A program made the translations under genes and the position numbers. From Paracamarosporium sp. OC-R06-R3 (lineage: Eukaryota > Ascomycota > Dothideomycetes > Pleosporales > Didymosphaeriaceae): a DNA stretch of 64,000 nucleotides. Position 1 is the stretch's first letter. Every line of letters starts with the position of its first letter. The stretch is from contig JACVRA010000509.1 of the NCBI GenBank assembly GCA_019828545.1, positions 41,849 to 105,848 on the forward strand. Reading direction: 5' to 3'. Under the pieces are notes generated by a model. That model did no database searches. It saw nothing but the letters and a program-made list of their open reading frames with translations, and was not told the DNA's origin. Below are positions 18,908 to 30,535 of the stretch, in pieces.

Positions 18908-20533
18908 TTAGCGTGGAACAGGTCGTTTCGCTTTCCAGCAACACATACCAATGGCCTCAGTGATAGAATTGAGGGGGACAGTTCTGAGTCGGAAGTTCGG
19001 ATCGAACAAGCCACGCGGGTGTCGGGGTGCGTACACAGACTCAGGGTTGGGGTACATCTAATACAATTAGCTATGACATTATTGTTGCCTTGAAGACTTA
19101 CTGGTTGAATAAAGACCCGGCGTCCGTCAAGAGAGGTATAGTTTGAGGGATAGTTAAGTCTCAGACTCTGCTTGCGATTAGTCGTGCCGGAGAGTGGGTT
19201 GACAAGGTAGGGTACCGTTTGATCGAAATCGGCCAAATGGTTCGCTTCTTCCGGAGTGCCTTGGGTATCCTGGGTGGGTGAGAAGGGGATCAACAAATGA
19301 TATGTGTATCTCACCTTGAAAGCTTTCCCTACGAACTTCCTCATCTTTTTGGTGTGCTTGTCAACAATTGCCAGTCCTCCGCGGGGTATATGCGCTTCGA
19401 ACGTGGCATGGTTTGGTCCATTTGCATGGTTTGGTCCATTTGCATGGTTTGGTCCATTTGCATGGTTTGGTCCATTTGCATGGTTTGGTCCATTTGCATG
19501 GTTTGGTCCATTTGCATGCTTTGATCCATCCTTTGCATGCGGGTATATTCTCTCCTTTTGGGGAACCCCAAAACCTGGAGAGTCCTTATATAGAAACTGT
19601 TGCCACATTTTGATGCCAGACTTGAAAGCTCCTTTGCTCATAGGTAATCGCATCATGGACAGAGTATCGATAAAAGTAATAGGTCCAGCAATACCCTTTG
19701 GTCTAGGCACGATCAAGGTATTTATCACCTTTTGAAAGGTTTCCAGGTCGTCAGAGAAATCCCTTGCATGCCTGCAATGAGGCACGTCGGAAGGACCAAA
19801 GTATTGATGAGGTAGGATTGCAACTTCCTTCAGCTGATCTAGCAAATGGAACCACACGCTCTGCATGGCCGCTGAGTCGGCAACCAGGAAATCGGCAAAG
19901 TAATCGCAGATCTTAGCAGCCATATCCCAGAAGGCATCGAGGAAGGCGGGGTCGCATTGTTTGAGGTGGAAATCTGATTCGGTGAAAGCTGAAGGGGTGA
20001 GCATGGTATTGAATGGTGTTGTTTCACTTACTTTGTTTGTTTTCGGATCCGGGGTTGATGATGAGGCGGCCGCGGCCGGGGTGGTCGAATAGGTTGTTGA
20101 TGCCTTTCCATACCGTCTCGAGCTCGAGTTCGTTGTCTTTGTTGATATATTTCAACGTTGTTGGCGGATTCTCTTCATAGTCGGAGATGAGTATGACAGG
20201 TGGATCCATAGCACGGCGACGGCGTCGTGGCGGACCAGAGGGTTGATGTGGTCTAGGTGGCGGACCCATAGCTGCAGGTTGATGGAATCCGGGTGGTGGG
20301 TTCATGGCTGCAGAGGGATGGAATGGCGGAGCCATAGTTATAGAATGATGGAGTCTAGGCGGCGGACCCATAGCTGCAGGTTGATCATACGGGTTCCAGG
20401 CTGCAGAGGGTTGATGGAATCCAGGTGGCGGGTTCATGGCTGCAGGTTGATGGGATCCAGGTGGCGGGTCCATGGTTGCACAGCGTTGATGGCGTCTGGC
20501 AAGCGGTCTTCTGGTGGGTAGGCTGGACAGCAC
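18908..20533 (-). CDS. Orphan protein with Pro-rich and HANGPN repeats
   Basis: Exons 20533-20032, 19988-19102 and 19057-18908 give 512 residues, or 492 if the ATG at 20473 is used. Introns of 43 and 44 bp (19989-20031 and 19058-19101) have GTAAGT donors and proper acceptors, and the frame is preserved. The N-terminal 130 residues repeat MxPPPGxHQPAA about eight times. Near the middle, HANGPN repeats six times in a row from an 18-bp minisatellite. The rest (DFHLKQCDPAFLDAFWDMAA, VPYLVNPLSGTTNRKQS) is globular in look, but I recognise no family. It lies between the pogo element and the solo LTR and has no stops. The 387 bp downstream to the pogo end (18520-18907) hold nothing I can name. Confidence 0.65.
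19405..19520. repeat. 18-bp minisatellite inside the orphan gene
   Basis: Six essentially identical copies of CATGGTTTGGTCCATTTG, read on the plus strand, followed by degenerate copies. The unit is a multiple of three and encodes HANGPN on the minus strand, so copy-number change keeps the frame. Confidence 0.9.
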
Positions 20534-20772
20534 GAGAAGTAAAGAAGCACTCTCTTGTTGTTAAACAAGGCAAAGAAGCACTCTTGCTGCTAAACAAGGC
20601 AGCAACAGAGTTGAAGCAAGTCGAAGCAAGTCGAAGCACACAACTATGTCAAAACAAGTGAGGCGAGAAAGTCCAATCTGAACTCGAGAAAAGTCAAGGT
20701 GTGGGCGCCAAGACAAATACGCGGGTCAAGCAAACGGGCGACGAGACTCAGTGAATTTGGAACAAGTCGTTG

Positions 20773-20978
20773 TGTAAGGGAACGCTTACCCTTATCATGT
20801 TTTCGCCCTAGTCACGTGAGTAGGCCACGTGACTATGTGTTCCGCCCAGGGTATGTAAGGACCTTCTTCCTTTATACCTTTTGGCTCTACTCTTAGTTTA
20901 GTCTCAATTCAGCTATACTTCACGGTTGATCTGTCCTAGAGAGTGCTAGCCCTACAAGCCCATTTACGTGGTCTTACA
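20773..20978 (+). mobile_element. Solo LTR with 5-bp target-site duplication
   Basis: A 206-bp LTR starting TGTAAG and ending CTTACA, flanked on both sides by CGTTG (20768-20772 and 20979-20983). It contains TTTATACC and ends 49 bp before the ATG29 stop codon, so it may affect that gene's 3' end. Its 5' end plus flank is repeated in inverse at 10151-10217. Confidence 0.9.
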
Positions 20979-21027
20979 CGTTGAGATTTTCACTCAGTGA
21001 ATTTGAGACAAGTTAAGATTTTCACTG

Positions 21028-22559
21028 CTACAAATAACGTGACCTTAGCTGGCTCAAGGTACTCATACGACCGTGCTGAATATTGCTGAGCAGTGCTTCT
21101 TCTAGGGCGGATGAACTGATGCTTGTGTCTGGAGTGAGGTTAGCCACTATCAAGACAGATTATGTTGAAGATGAGTCTTCAAAAGAGATATACGTACCAT
21201 CAAGATCACTAAAGCTACTTCCCATACTTGGTGTACCTTCACTGCCTTCTTTCTGTGACTTGGGTCCTGTCCTCTTCGGACTGGCATGTGCTAAACCTGC
21301 CCGAGGATTCGTGGTTTCGCTAATAGAACTTGCCAATGACGAGCAAGTCTCAGGTCCCGATGCCGTTTGTGCCGCAGACTTGTCGAGGTTGACCAAGCGA
21401 CCACTGCGACGCATACTATCTATCTTTTCTTGACGCCTTGCTTTATTCCCATCGCTTTGTGTCTGCGTTGGCCCGGTGGTGGGAGCGAACGGATTGACAT
21501 CTTGAAGATGGTCGTCGGGTTCGTCTACTTCCTCATCGTACGTGAGTAGTTCCCGTGGAGGCTGAGCTCTGAATCGAGGAGGTCTCTTGAACAACTGGCT
21601 TCGTGTTGCAAGGTTGTCACCATCAGAGTCTGAGAGAGAAGAGCTGCTGGATGAAGACGCAGAATCGGGAGAGCTATCGCGAGAGACGGGCGAGGAATTC
21701 TGCGGCACAGATGGACCTGAGGTTAGAGGATTTGCCCTTGGGATATCCTCTTTCCGGGGGCGAAGTGTGGAGCCCCGGAAGGAAGCATATTGGCCCAAGG
21801 CTTTGGACTGCGTAATGGTATTGGTAGAGGGGGTACGCGAGAGCGTCGGTCGGGGTACAGGAGGCGCTGAAAGACATCAGTCGGCGAGCATACTTCACTT
21901 GACGAGAATCTTTACCTGATGCACTCGACTCCCCTCTAACTGCTTCATCCCTTTGTCGCATGGACTCCCCTCTAATTGCTTGATCATCCCTTTGTCGCAT
22001 AATAGGTGTAGAAGGCTTGGAAGCTGGCCACAACGTCAGAGAGACCTTGCGAACGAATGCTTGCATTACCTTCTGAAAGACCACTGCCCCGCCTGTTCAC
22101 TGACGCCCCCGCTTTAGCATGATTGTTGTCCATGCCAGACGAAGCTGGCGCAGCCTGTCCGCCCACCCTCTTCATCTGAGCGCGTACGTGGTCGAGGTGT
22201 CGCTCGTATAGCCATGCTGCCTGTTGCAACAGGAACGTCGGAGGCACGTTGAAATGGCTTGCTCTGCGCACATTAGCTGCGGAACCGCTTGCACCGAGAG
22301 CACGTACAGCCAGACCCCTGTGCCCGGTCAGCGTAGCCTCGTTCATGGGCGCGGAGCAACTCACAGTCCAGATCCTCCGTCTTGGAGGTCTTGGAGACCC
22401 ATCTCCAGAGCTGGCAGTCCCTCCCAGCATCCCAAGTGACCTGAGGCGGTATGAGCGGAGACGCGGAGCCTACTGGAGCAAACTCGCCTGCTGCGGATCA
22501 ACGAAATCGCCGCGATCGAAGGGCAACCGGATCAAGACGGTGTACTGAACATCGGACAT
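21028..22559 (-). CDS. ATG29: ATG29, autophagy initiation scaffold
   Basis: Six exons on the minus strand (22559-22488, 22440-22365, 22276-22070, 22023-21916, 21866-21198, 21146-21028) give 416 residues. The N-terminus MSDVQYTVLIRLPFDRGDFV, then VTWDAGRDCQLW and FLLQQAAWLYERHLDHVRAQ, is the Atg29 N-terminal domain; the Ser-rich middle and C-terminal GTPSMGSSFSDLD with SALEEALLSNIQHGRMSTL complete the family pattern. Atg29 works with Atg17 and Atg31 at the phagophore assembly site in bulk autophagy. The first intron (22441-22487) appears to be GC-AG (CAG|GCGAGT). The second acceptor is the least certain; 22277 keeps the frame. No lesions. The solo LTR ends just past its stop. Confidence 0.88.
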
Positions 22560-24577
22560 GGTTCAGGCGTTTCCGAAGCAGCATGGCCTGAGGAGCATCG
22601 ATGGCGGGGAGTCCACACGCGTCTGAATGTCGCCGAGTAGCGCTAGGCTGAGGCTGAGGCCAGTTGCAGACCCGGTCAAAGCGCGGACAAGGGGCGCCCC
22701 TTCATTCTCTCCCTCGCCGAAGCAGCGTCGATGCAACATGAGCTTCTTTGAGTGTCTGGAAGCGCCTTCTTGCGTACGATGCCTCCTATGCCGTCGGTCT
22801 TGCATGCTTGCGAGAAAAAGGAGAGGTTTTGAGGCTGAACCATGGCACGAGGAATGCGGGGCGTGGAGAAGGACTCCAGAGCCGTCTGATGGAGCAACCA
22901 ATGAACTGCTGGGATTCGCTCCGGGGGAACGAACTCCCCTGAATGAAAGCCCGGATTATTGGCGGGGTGCGGAGAACCGTCTGATGGCACAGGGACCACA
23001 GTCTGGCTGAGACGGACTGGTTGAGCGTCGAGAGCGTACGTATCTCCCATGACAGCATGCACAGAGGTCCTGCGCCGGTTTTGCGATGGAAAGGGGATGC
23101 GTCGCTTGCTTGCGGCGCTGGATCCTTGAAGCTGGTGGCGGGGCGTGGAGCCTCAGAGCTGCGCTTCAGGGCACGCTGATGGAACGTTGACGCGTACGTA
23201 TCTCCCCTCCCATGCCGACACGCACAAAGGTTCTGCATCATGCTTACGATGAAAAGGAGATGCGTCGCTGGGCTTCATGCATCTGCGGACGAACATGCTG
23301 CCGTCGATTCGCCGCAAGGTCCTGCGTACGAAGATCTCGCATACCGCCGTCGATTCGCTCGAAAAACCTGCGCACGAACATCCCCCGCCGCCGTACGATT
23401 CGCCCTGAGGCCCTGTGTACGAACGTCTCCCGTGCCGACGCGCTCAGAAGTCCTCCGGCACGCTTACGAGAGAAAGGAGACGTGCCGCTTGGTTGCGGCG
23501 TTAGGTTTCAGGCAAGACAACAGTGCGGAGACGTACGCCGCTGAGATGCAGTCAAGATGACGGTGCGGAAACATACGCCGCAGGGATTCAGGCAACATCT
23601 AGGATTCGGTCAACATAATGGCTTGAGATAATGGCACGGAGACGATTCGCCGGGGTTCGGTCAAGACAATAACGCGGAGGAGCGTCAGACAACACGGCAC
23701 GGCTTGCTTGCACTGCTGGGGGCTCAGTCAAGATAATGGCCCCGAGGAGTGCATCGCCAGGATTCAGACAACATCTGAGATCCAGTCAACATGGCGCAGG
23801 TTGCTTGCGCCGCTGGGGTTCAGTCGGGATGACGGTGCGGCGACACACACTGCTGGGATTCAATCAGCATCTAGGACCCCGTCAACATGGCGCCGTTTGC
23901 TTCCGCCGCACGGATTCAGTCAGGACGGTGGCGTGGAGACATGCGTCGCCGAGATTCAGTCACGGCGACGGTGCGGAGACACACACTGCTAGGATTCGAT
24001 CAGCATCTGGGACACCGTTAACATGGCGCAGCTTGCTTCCGACATTCGGATTCAGTCAAGAGATGACGGTGCCGCTTGCTTGCGCCACTAGGTTTCAACG
24101 GAGACAAGACGACGGCGCAGAGACGTCCGTCGCCAGGATTCAGTCAAGATAATGGTGCGGAGGAGTGTGCCGACAGGATTGAGTCAAGACAATGACGCGG
24201 AGGAGTGTGCCACCAGGATTTGGTCAATACCTAGGATTCAGTCAACATCTAGGTCTCAGTCAAAATAATGGCCCGGAGTGCGCCCCCAGAATTCAATCGA
24301 GACAATGGCACAGAGACGTACACCGCTCAGATTCAGTCAAAAGATGATTACGCCGCTTGCTTGCGTCGCTGGGTTTCGGTCAAGATGGTAGTGCCGAGAC
24401 ATGCGTCGCTGGGCTTCAATCAAGACAATACGATAGCGCAGAGACATACGCCGACAGGATTCAGTCAATATCCAAGGTTCAGTTAACATGGAGCCTCTGG
24501 GATTCAGTCAGGATGATGATGCGGAGGAGTCCGCCGCCAGGTTTCAGTCAACACCTGGGATTCAATCAACATCTAGG

Positions 24578-25167
24578 TCAAGACAGTGTCGCAGAGACAT
24601 GCGTTGCTTCATCTAGAGACTTTTGTGGTGTCCACTGGCGCTTCTCTATCCACTCGGTGCGATTTTGGCCATCTTTGACCGTTTCGTTCGATGATACTGG
24701 ACTGACTTCTTCAGTTGGAGATCGCAGATCGAAATAGAACGGGTTGCGAGTGAATTCTTCTGCACGTGGAGACTTTAGAGCATCTAAGTCATCCATGGTT
24801 TGCGTAGGTTGAGGAGCGCGAGTAGGGAGCATAGCTTCCATCTTAGTCTGCAGCTTGTGCAGCTTCTGCTGATCTCTGAGGTTCGGTAAAGACTCTAGAG
24901 TTACTAGAGGTTCTTAGGTACATAGATGACTGGAGGCCCTTGTGCCGTGCTGTTTAATGAAGCGAATCTGTTGACACTTTTAGGCTGCGCTAAATTAGAG
25001 GGCGGCAAAATCGCTTGAAAAGACGGCCGTCGACTGTCGGCTTCAAGCTCTGCTTCACGTAGGGCGAAAGTGCGATGCTTGAAGATACTGCTAGGAAACT
25101 CGAAGTTTCTCGGAGATGCAAGGCCAAACGGATCCTCATCTGCGACTCTCGGCTTCAGCGGTGTCAT
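24578..25167 (-). pseudogene. Unrecognised gene fragment embedded in the repeat array
   Basis: Two minus-strand frames (25167-24904 and about 24899-24590) look like coding sequence and are free of the repeat words: KPRVADEDPFGLASPRNFEF, FKHRTFALREAELEADSRR, then LRDQQKLHKLQTKMEAML and TRNPFYFDLRSPTEEVS. Stops separate them near 24900 (CTCTAGTAACTCTAG). Repeat sequence abuts both sides abruptly. I infer the remains of a protein with disordered, Ser/Pro-rich character; family unknown. Confidence 0.4.
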
Positions 25168-27404
25168 GTGGAACTCAGTCGCGCGCGCTTGGATTCAGTC
25201 AATAGATGATTACGCCGCTTGCTTCCGCCGCTGGGTTTCGGTCAAGATGATAGTACCGAGACATGCGTCGCTGGGTTTCGATTAAGACAAGACGATGGCG
25301 TAGAGACATACGCCGCCAGGTTTCAATCATCATCTAGCATTCAGTCACCATCTGAGATTCAGACAACATCTAAGATTCAGTCAGCATCTCGCCGCTTGCT
25401 TGCATCGCTAGGTTTCAGTCAAGATGGTCGTGCCGAGACATGCGTCGCTAGGCTTCAATCAAGACAAGACGATGGTGCAGAGACATACGCCGCCAAGATT
25501 CAGTCAACATCTAAGACTCAGTCAGCATCTCGCCGCTTGCGTCGCTAGGTTTCGGTCAAGATGACAGCGGGGAGGAGTGTGCTCCTAGAATTCAATTAAG
25601 ACGATGGTGCAGACGTGTGCTGCCAGGACTCATTCATCTGGGGTTTAGCCAACATGATAACGTGGAGAATCAGGGCTTTAAGACTACCGTCTTGGCGGAG
25701 CTCATCGAATATGTTCAGAAGCGCTAGGTCTTCTGCATACAGTGTCAACATGCCGTCGCCGACACGCCCGGAGGTTCTCCGCCAGTCTTACAAGATCAAA
25801 AAGATGTGCTGCTTGCTTGCATCGCTGGATTCACGAAGCTGGTGATGCGGCATGGAGTATCAGAGCGTTAGTACATCGAATGGTCGGAAACATTGGCTTT
25901 CCTGCGTACAAGTATCTGGCATGCCGTCGCCGATACGCCCGAAGGTCCTGTGCCGCTTACTTGTGCTGCTGGGCTTCATGCACGTGTGCACGAACATGCC
26001 GTCGCCGACACGCCTCGAGGTCCTACGCCAGGTCTTACAAGATGCGTTGCTTGCTTGGCCGCTGGATTCATGAAGCTGGTCACGCGGCGTGGGATATCAG
26101 AGCTTCGGACTACAGTCTGATTGTAGCTCATTGCGTAATCGGAAGCGTTGGGTTTCCTGCATACATCTCTCTCATGCCGTCGCCGATACGCCGAGATCCT
26201 ACGCCAAGCCTTACAAGATGAAGGAGATGCGCTGCTTGCTTACGCCGCTGGGATTCATGAAGCTGGTGGCGGCGTGGAGTATCAGAGCTTCAGCTCATTG
26301 CGTGATCGGAAGCGTTGGTTTTCCTACGTACAAGTATCTCTCACGCCGTCGCCGATACGCACAGAGGTCCTGCGCCAGCAGAAGGAGACGCGTTGCTTGC
26401 ACTGCCGGGATTTAGTCAGCATGATGGCATAGAGGAGTGATTCGGTCAAGATGATGGGTGGAGGGAGAGGCGTTGCTTGCGTCGCTGAGATTCAATCACG
26501 TGTGCTGCTTCCGCTGCTGGGATTCACTCGACATGCCGTCGCGGAGGAGCGTACCGCCGATATTCAGGAAGATAAGATGCGCACCGCTTGCGCTGCTGGA
26601 ATTCAGGCGCAGAGGAGTGTGTCGCTGGTGTGATTCAGTCAATATACGAAACGCACGGATACCAAAACACCGCTCCGCCGACGACATAGACACTATATCA
26701 AACCGCTCGCACCGCACCATCTGCTTCACCCTCTGCCGCTTGTACACCACTGACTTCGACCAATACACATAAACACACCTCTACAGTGGCGTGCTGGAGA
26801 AGCTTGCTAGGTATAAGCCTTAGCACAGCACCCTAAACGTCAGTTGCAGCGACAAGTCCTGGCTCGCCTCATTTAAACCGTGCACGCTCCTCCGCAAACG
26901 AATTAGACGCTACACGACACCGAAGCCACATGTCATTGTTGGGGTATCTCGAGGGGCCTTTAATCGCAACCACACGGGACTACTCAATCCTTGGCAAGCT
27001 GCTAACGTTCTTCTCATCAAACCCTTTGTCGCCCTCATGCTTCCTGAGTGCATGGGCAAAACATTCCCCTTTATTGTTAGACCTTTGAACTATACAAACC
27101 CCTCATAGTGATACATATACAATATAATTCTTTTTTTATTACGCTCTGATTCCCAGGGGAATCACCCTTTTTGCATCATTCATGTACCAAGGCGTATGCC
27201 AAATTTTCATCAAAAACAACACTCCAGATGCAATATAATACTTCTCATTAATTCAGCAAGCCTCCGATTCCCGTTCTTAGGCCCATGTTCATTCTCTAAG
27301 ACGACAAGATTGTTGAGGCAGAGGTATTCGGGCAGGGCCAGGATGGCATTGGTCGACCATCTTCACCCAGCAGAAGGAGTTGTTCGTCAATCTTTAACCT
27401 CGCC

Positions 27405-28495
27405 ATGTCCCAACATCAACCTGCAGAGCGCTGCCCGCCGCCCATTGGAGTGTCTGCACTAGATCTCTTCGACCAAGTTCAAGGAAGCTTTGATGAAAAC
27501 GTCCTAGATGTATATTTGGATGGCGGGGCAGACGAATGTATGGACGCCCATTTCCAGAAAATGTCTAAGCCAGTAAAGGTAGGCCTAGAAGAAGTGCATC
27601 GTATAAGAAAATATCTTAGTATTAATCCAGATCTATTAAAGGTTACTGCAATTCCACAGGAAACTGTAATGGCTTGCAACGTCGAGACATTCCTTCGACA
27701 CACAGGCGCGCTAGTCTATCTCTGGAGCTACAACCAAGCTATGCTGGAGGTTCGTTCACTCTATGATCCAGTAATATGTTTAGTCCCAGCAAACTCTGTA
27801 GACATTTTTGCTATGGCTGCTGTTAGAAGCTACTGCAATGGTGACTCAAGGGAGAAAGCATCCTCAAGCAAGTTCCTAGAGTACTTTACATGTATGCTAT
27901 CTTCGCCCTTATCGATCGGAGACCTTTCCTATATGCGTTTATTTGCCTGCTTAGCTATCTGTCGCTTTGGCGATGATGTAGATAGTGCAAGAATACTCCT
28001 ATGTAAGTAATCTGCGTTATCCCATGCTAAAGGTAAGGAGGTTAGTGGATAACAGCTCATAGTATCAAGCCTTAAAATCGGACGAGAGGCGTTCACATCT
28101 CAGTTATTTAAAGCTGAAATAGCGGACGAAGAATTGCGTCACTGGTGGAAGGTTTTCTAATGTATTATCTTCTTAGAAAGGTTAGACTTTATAGATACCC
28201 TATTAGTACTCTACAACCAGTTACTAACATATCTATGTATAGTTGGTTTGCAAACAACACGCACCAAGAAGTACGGATCAAACATGGAGATCTTAATGCA
28301 CGTCTAACACTATTTGCCTGTCCGCCTAATAGCTTGCTCTTACAGCTAGCAGTTCCCATTGAGACATCTAACGCCGCATAGCTGTATGAACTGCCACGGT
28401 CACAGCATTATAGCACACTTGAGACATACCTCAATTCTCTTATGCAATGGCAGCGCACTCTTCCGCCCTTAACAAAAGTAGAGGACAGTAGCCGT
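27405..28495 (+). pseudogene. Unrecognised decayed gene, two or more exons
   Basis: An open frame from 27405 (MSQHQPAERCPPPIGVSALD) runs to a likely splice donor near 28002 (CTAT|GTAAGT). An acceptor near 28064 continues it (LSSLKIGREAFTSQLFKAEI, DEELRHWWKVF). A further coding-like stretch (ISMYSWFANNTHQEVRIKHG, LFACPPNSLLLQLAVPIE) ends at a TAG that would be CAG (28379-28381), after which LYELPRSQHYSTLETYLNSL continues in the same frame. The first exon alone could encode 200 residues. No family is recognised. It looks like an ancient gene caught in the repeat array and damaged by C-to-T changes. Apart from it, 25170-27404 holds only repeats and AT-rich sequence. Confidence 0.4.
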
Positions 28496-29000
28496 CTCCG
28501 GGTAGTATTAGACTTCCTGTGTGCTCAACCTCTAATGGAGACGAAATTGTTCCTGTACCTGGAGTCTGCTGTGATCCAATCTTGGCACGCTTCGGAAGTG
28601 GTTCATCTGCAAACTCCCGATTACGCTCGGAATTCTCCTCCGCCTGAGTCCGCTTTATCGCCTGTGCCTTGCTAATAAGGTCCGGATTTTGCGCTGCATC
28701 TGTGCCAACATGGTCGGCATCCTGCACGAATCCAAATTGAACAGCGCTCTGATTGGGTCTTCTCTGGTGCTCCCCTTCAGTGTAGGTGAGCTCCTTCAAC
28801 ACGCGTAAAGGATCGAAACACCTAGAAATCCAAGCCTGTCGCTCCGATTCTGGAATATACTGTGCTGCAAGATACATTGCACGCTCTGTACGTAATCAGC
28901 ATCACCCAGACAGGAAGAATAGACGTACCAAAAGCAGCTACAGCACGTCCGGCGGTGTCAACGCTTTCTTTGCTCACGGTTGCTGCCGAACCTACCGACT
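28440..29000 (-). pseudogene. Unrecognised gene 3' fragment
   Basis: Two exons are plausible on the minus strand: upstream ALAEESVGSAATVSKESVD, then a GTACGT...ACAG intron near 28880-28930, then ERAMYLAAQYIPESERQAW and SRCFDPLRVLKELTYTEGEH, with a charged C-terminus ending near 28440. Upstream of about 29005 the frame meets a stop, so the start is missing. No family recognised; it lies tail to tail with the fragment at 27405-28495. Confidence 0.35.
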
Positions 29001-29277
29001 CTTCTGCTAATGCTCAACTAGGGAGTGACTACAAGTCAGGCTGGGCAGTGGCTTCGCATCTTGTAAGTGATTTTCTTAGAAAATTGTTTTTATAAAGGAT
29101 CAAACGCGGCGCGGAGTACGGGGTCTTTGTGTTACGTTCTATTGGTTTTAATTGGCAGATGCTATGCTGTGTGGTGGGAGCTCCAGACTGGCGGTGTGGT
29201 TGGTTTATATAGGAAGGGGAGCTTCCGTTGTCTTTCCTTCCTCCTCTCCTTGCCTCGTTGGCGGTGCCTGCGTCAGA

Positions 29278-30113
29278 ATGGCGCTTTTTTTCCCCTTGGA
29301 GCTTCAGCTGTTGGTGCAGGATGCGCTGGTTTCGGAGTGTTCTTTCTCGGAGCTGGCGGGGTCGCTTCAGGTATCGCGGGCGTGGGCGGCGCGGTCGGAG
29401 ACGCTGTTGTTTCGGTGGATACGGTTGCAGAGGATTGGAGTGCAGTTGCCGGCTTTTGAGCAAAGCATGGCTGGGTTTGGTTTGCTTACGTCCCAAGTTA
29501 CAGGTGGGTGCCTCGCCGACGGAGGGTTGTGTTGTTCCTGGGAGCTAACGGGTAGTGTGTAGCGCTGCGGTTGCAGTTCGTGTCTGTCGCGTGTTCGGTG
29601 GAGCGCGACGGAAGGGTGTCCTGGTGGCTCGCCCGGGAGAGCGGATCGTTTCCTCCCGATTGCGGGGATGCGGATTGTATTCGTTGTGCTTCGGTGCGGG
29701 CTCGGGATCGGACGGTGGATGTTCGTGGATCGTATGTCGCGGTTCTTCTAGGTGATCGTGAGGGGCCCCATCGCGAAGCGTTGTTTGCGGAGCTTTCTTC
29801 GGAGGCACTCGGTGTGTTGCCCGGTGGGGTGGTGCCGCTTGCGCTCGATCTTTTTGGCAGGGATCTTGCCGTCGGTGTCGCTGATCCTGATGTTGTGCTT
29901 GCGACCAGGCTTTATGGTGGTCAGTTTTCGTCTGGAGCGGGTTGCGCGTGTCGTGGGACTGTGGTGTGCCGGAGGTGCCAGGTGGTGTCGGTGCATGGTC
30001 GGGGACGATTTTGCGTTGTGGTACCGTCTTTTCTTTCCGTGAAGCCTTTGTGGTTTGCGCCGTGGTGGAAGTGTGTTTCGGATGTGGCTGGTTCTTCGTG
30101 GCTTCGGTGCTAA
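29278..30113 (+). CDS. F-box-like protein in the repeat array
   Basis: Exons 29278-29503 and 29563-30113 give 258 residues. The 59-bp intron has GTGGGT, a GCTAACG branch site and a GTGTAG acceptor, and the join is in frame. The N-terminus (FFPLELQLLVQDALVSECSF, SELAGSLQVSRAWAARSETL) has the spacing of an F-box: a Pro-Leu-Glu start, hydrophobic pairs and Trp. The rest is Cys-rich and Val-rich with no recognised domain. If it is an F-box, it would recruit substrates to an SCF ubiquitin ligase; this is inference. Its codon use is strongly G/T-biased. A long, low-complexity antisense frame (30255-29545) is a shadow of this composition. Confidence 0.5.
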
Positions 30114-30410
30114 GTGGCGTTTGATGTGTGTCGGGTGTCTTCGTGTTGTTTTCATCTGCGTTTGTTTGCGGTTTCTTCGCCAAGCCCCTCAGGCATTCAT
30201 CCGCCCAACGCCTCACTAGCCCTGCACAAGTTTCCTGCACGGGCATGTTCCGCAAGGTGCAGGCTCTGGCGACACACTTATCGGCAACGTGAGCAGCTGC
30301 AATGAGCCGGAAAGCGAGTCAAAGAACGGCGAAAGCCATCGCACTATTAACAACGACTAGGGCCATTTCGAAATCGAGACAGACGGTCGAGCGGAAATGT
30401 CGTGGGTGAA

Positions 30411-30535
30411 GCTGCATTTTCAATAGCACGCGCTACTGGTGGGGCACAATTTCGCCTGACCAGGTCAAACCAAAACACGAACAAGGCGCCGTCCTCTGCT
30501 TGGCGGCATATGTCTCTCTCATCGGCGTAGCTTCC
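30411..30535 (+). repeat. 125-bp dispersed repeat, inverted copy at 43815-43939
   Basis: GCTGCATTTTCAATAGCACG to CGGCGTAGCTTCC is repeated in reverse complement at 43815-43939 with no difference seen by eye. It includes CAGGTCAAACCAAAACACG, a word that also occurs in weaker copies near 30740. Confidence 0.85.

Noticed and set aside
10151..20819. A single giant transposon with 67-bp terminal inverted repeats
   Set aside because: The matched ends include an LTR terminus, its target duplication and flank, so they are a segmental copy of an LTR insertion and not transposon TIRs.
29545..30255. Long low-complexity antisense frame, Pro/Thr/His-rich
   Set aside because: It is a shadow of the G/T-biased F-box-like gene on the plus strand, which has a proper intron and a domain-like start.
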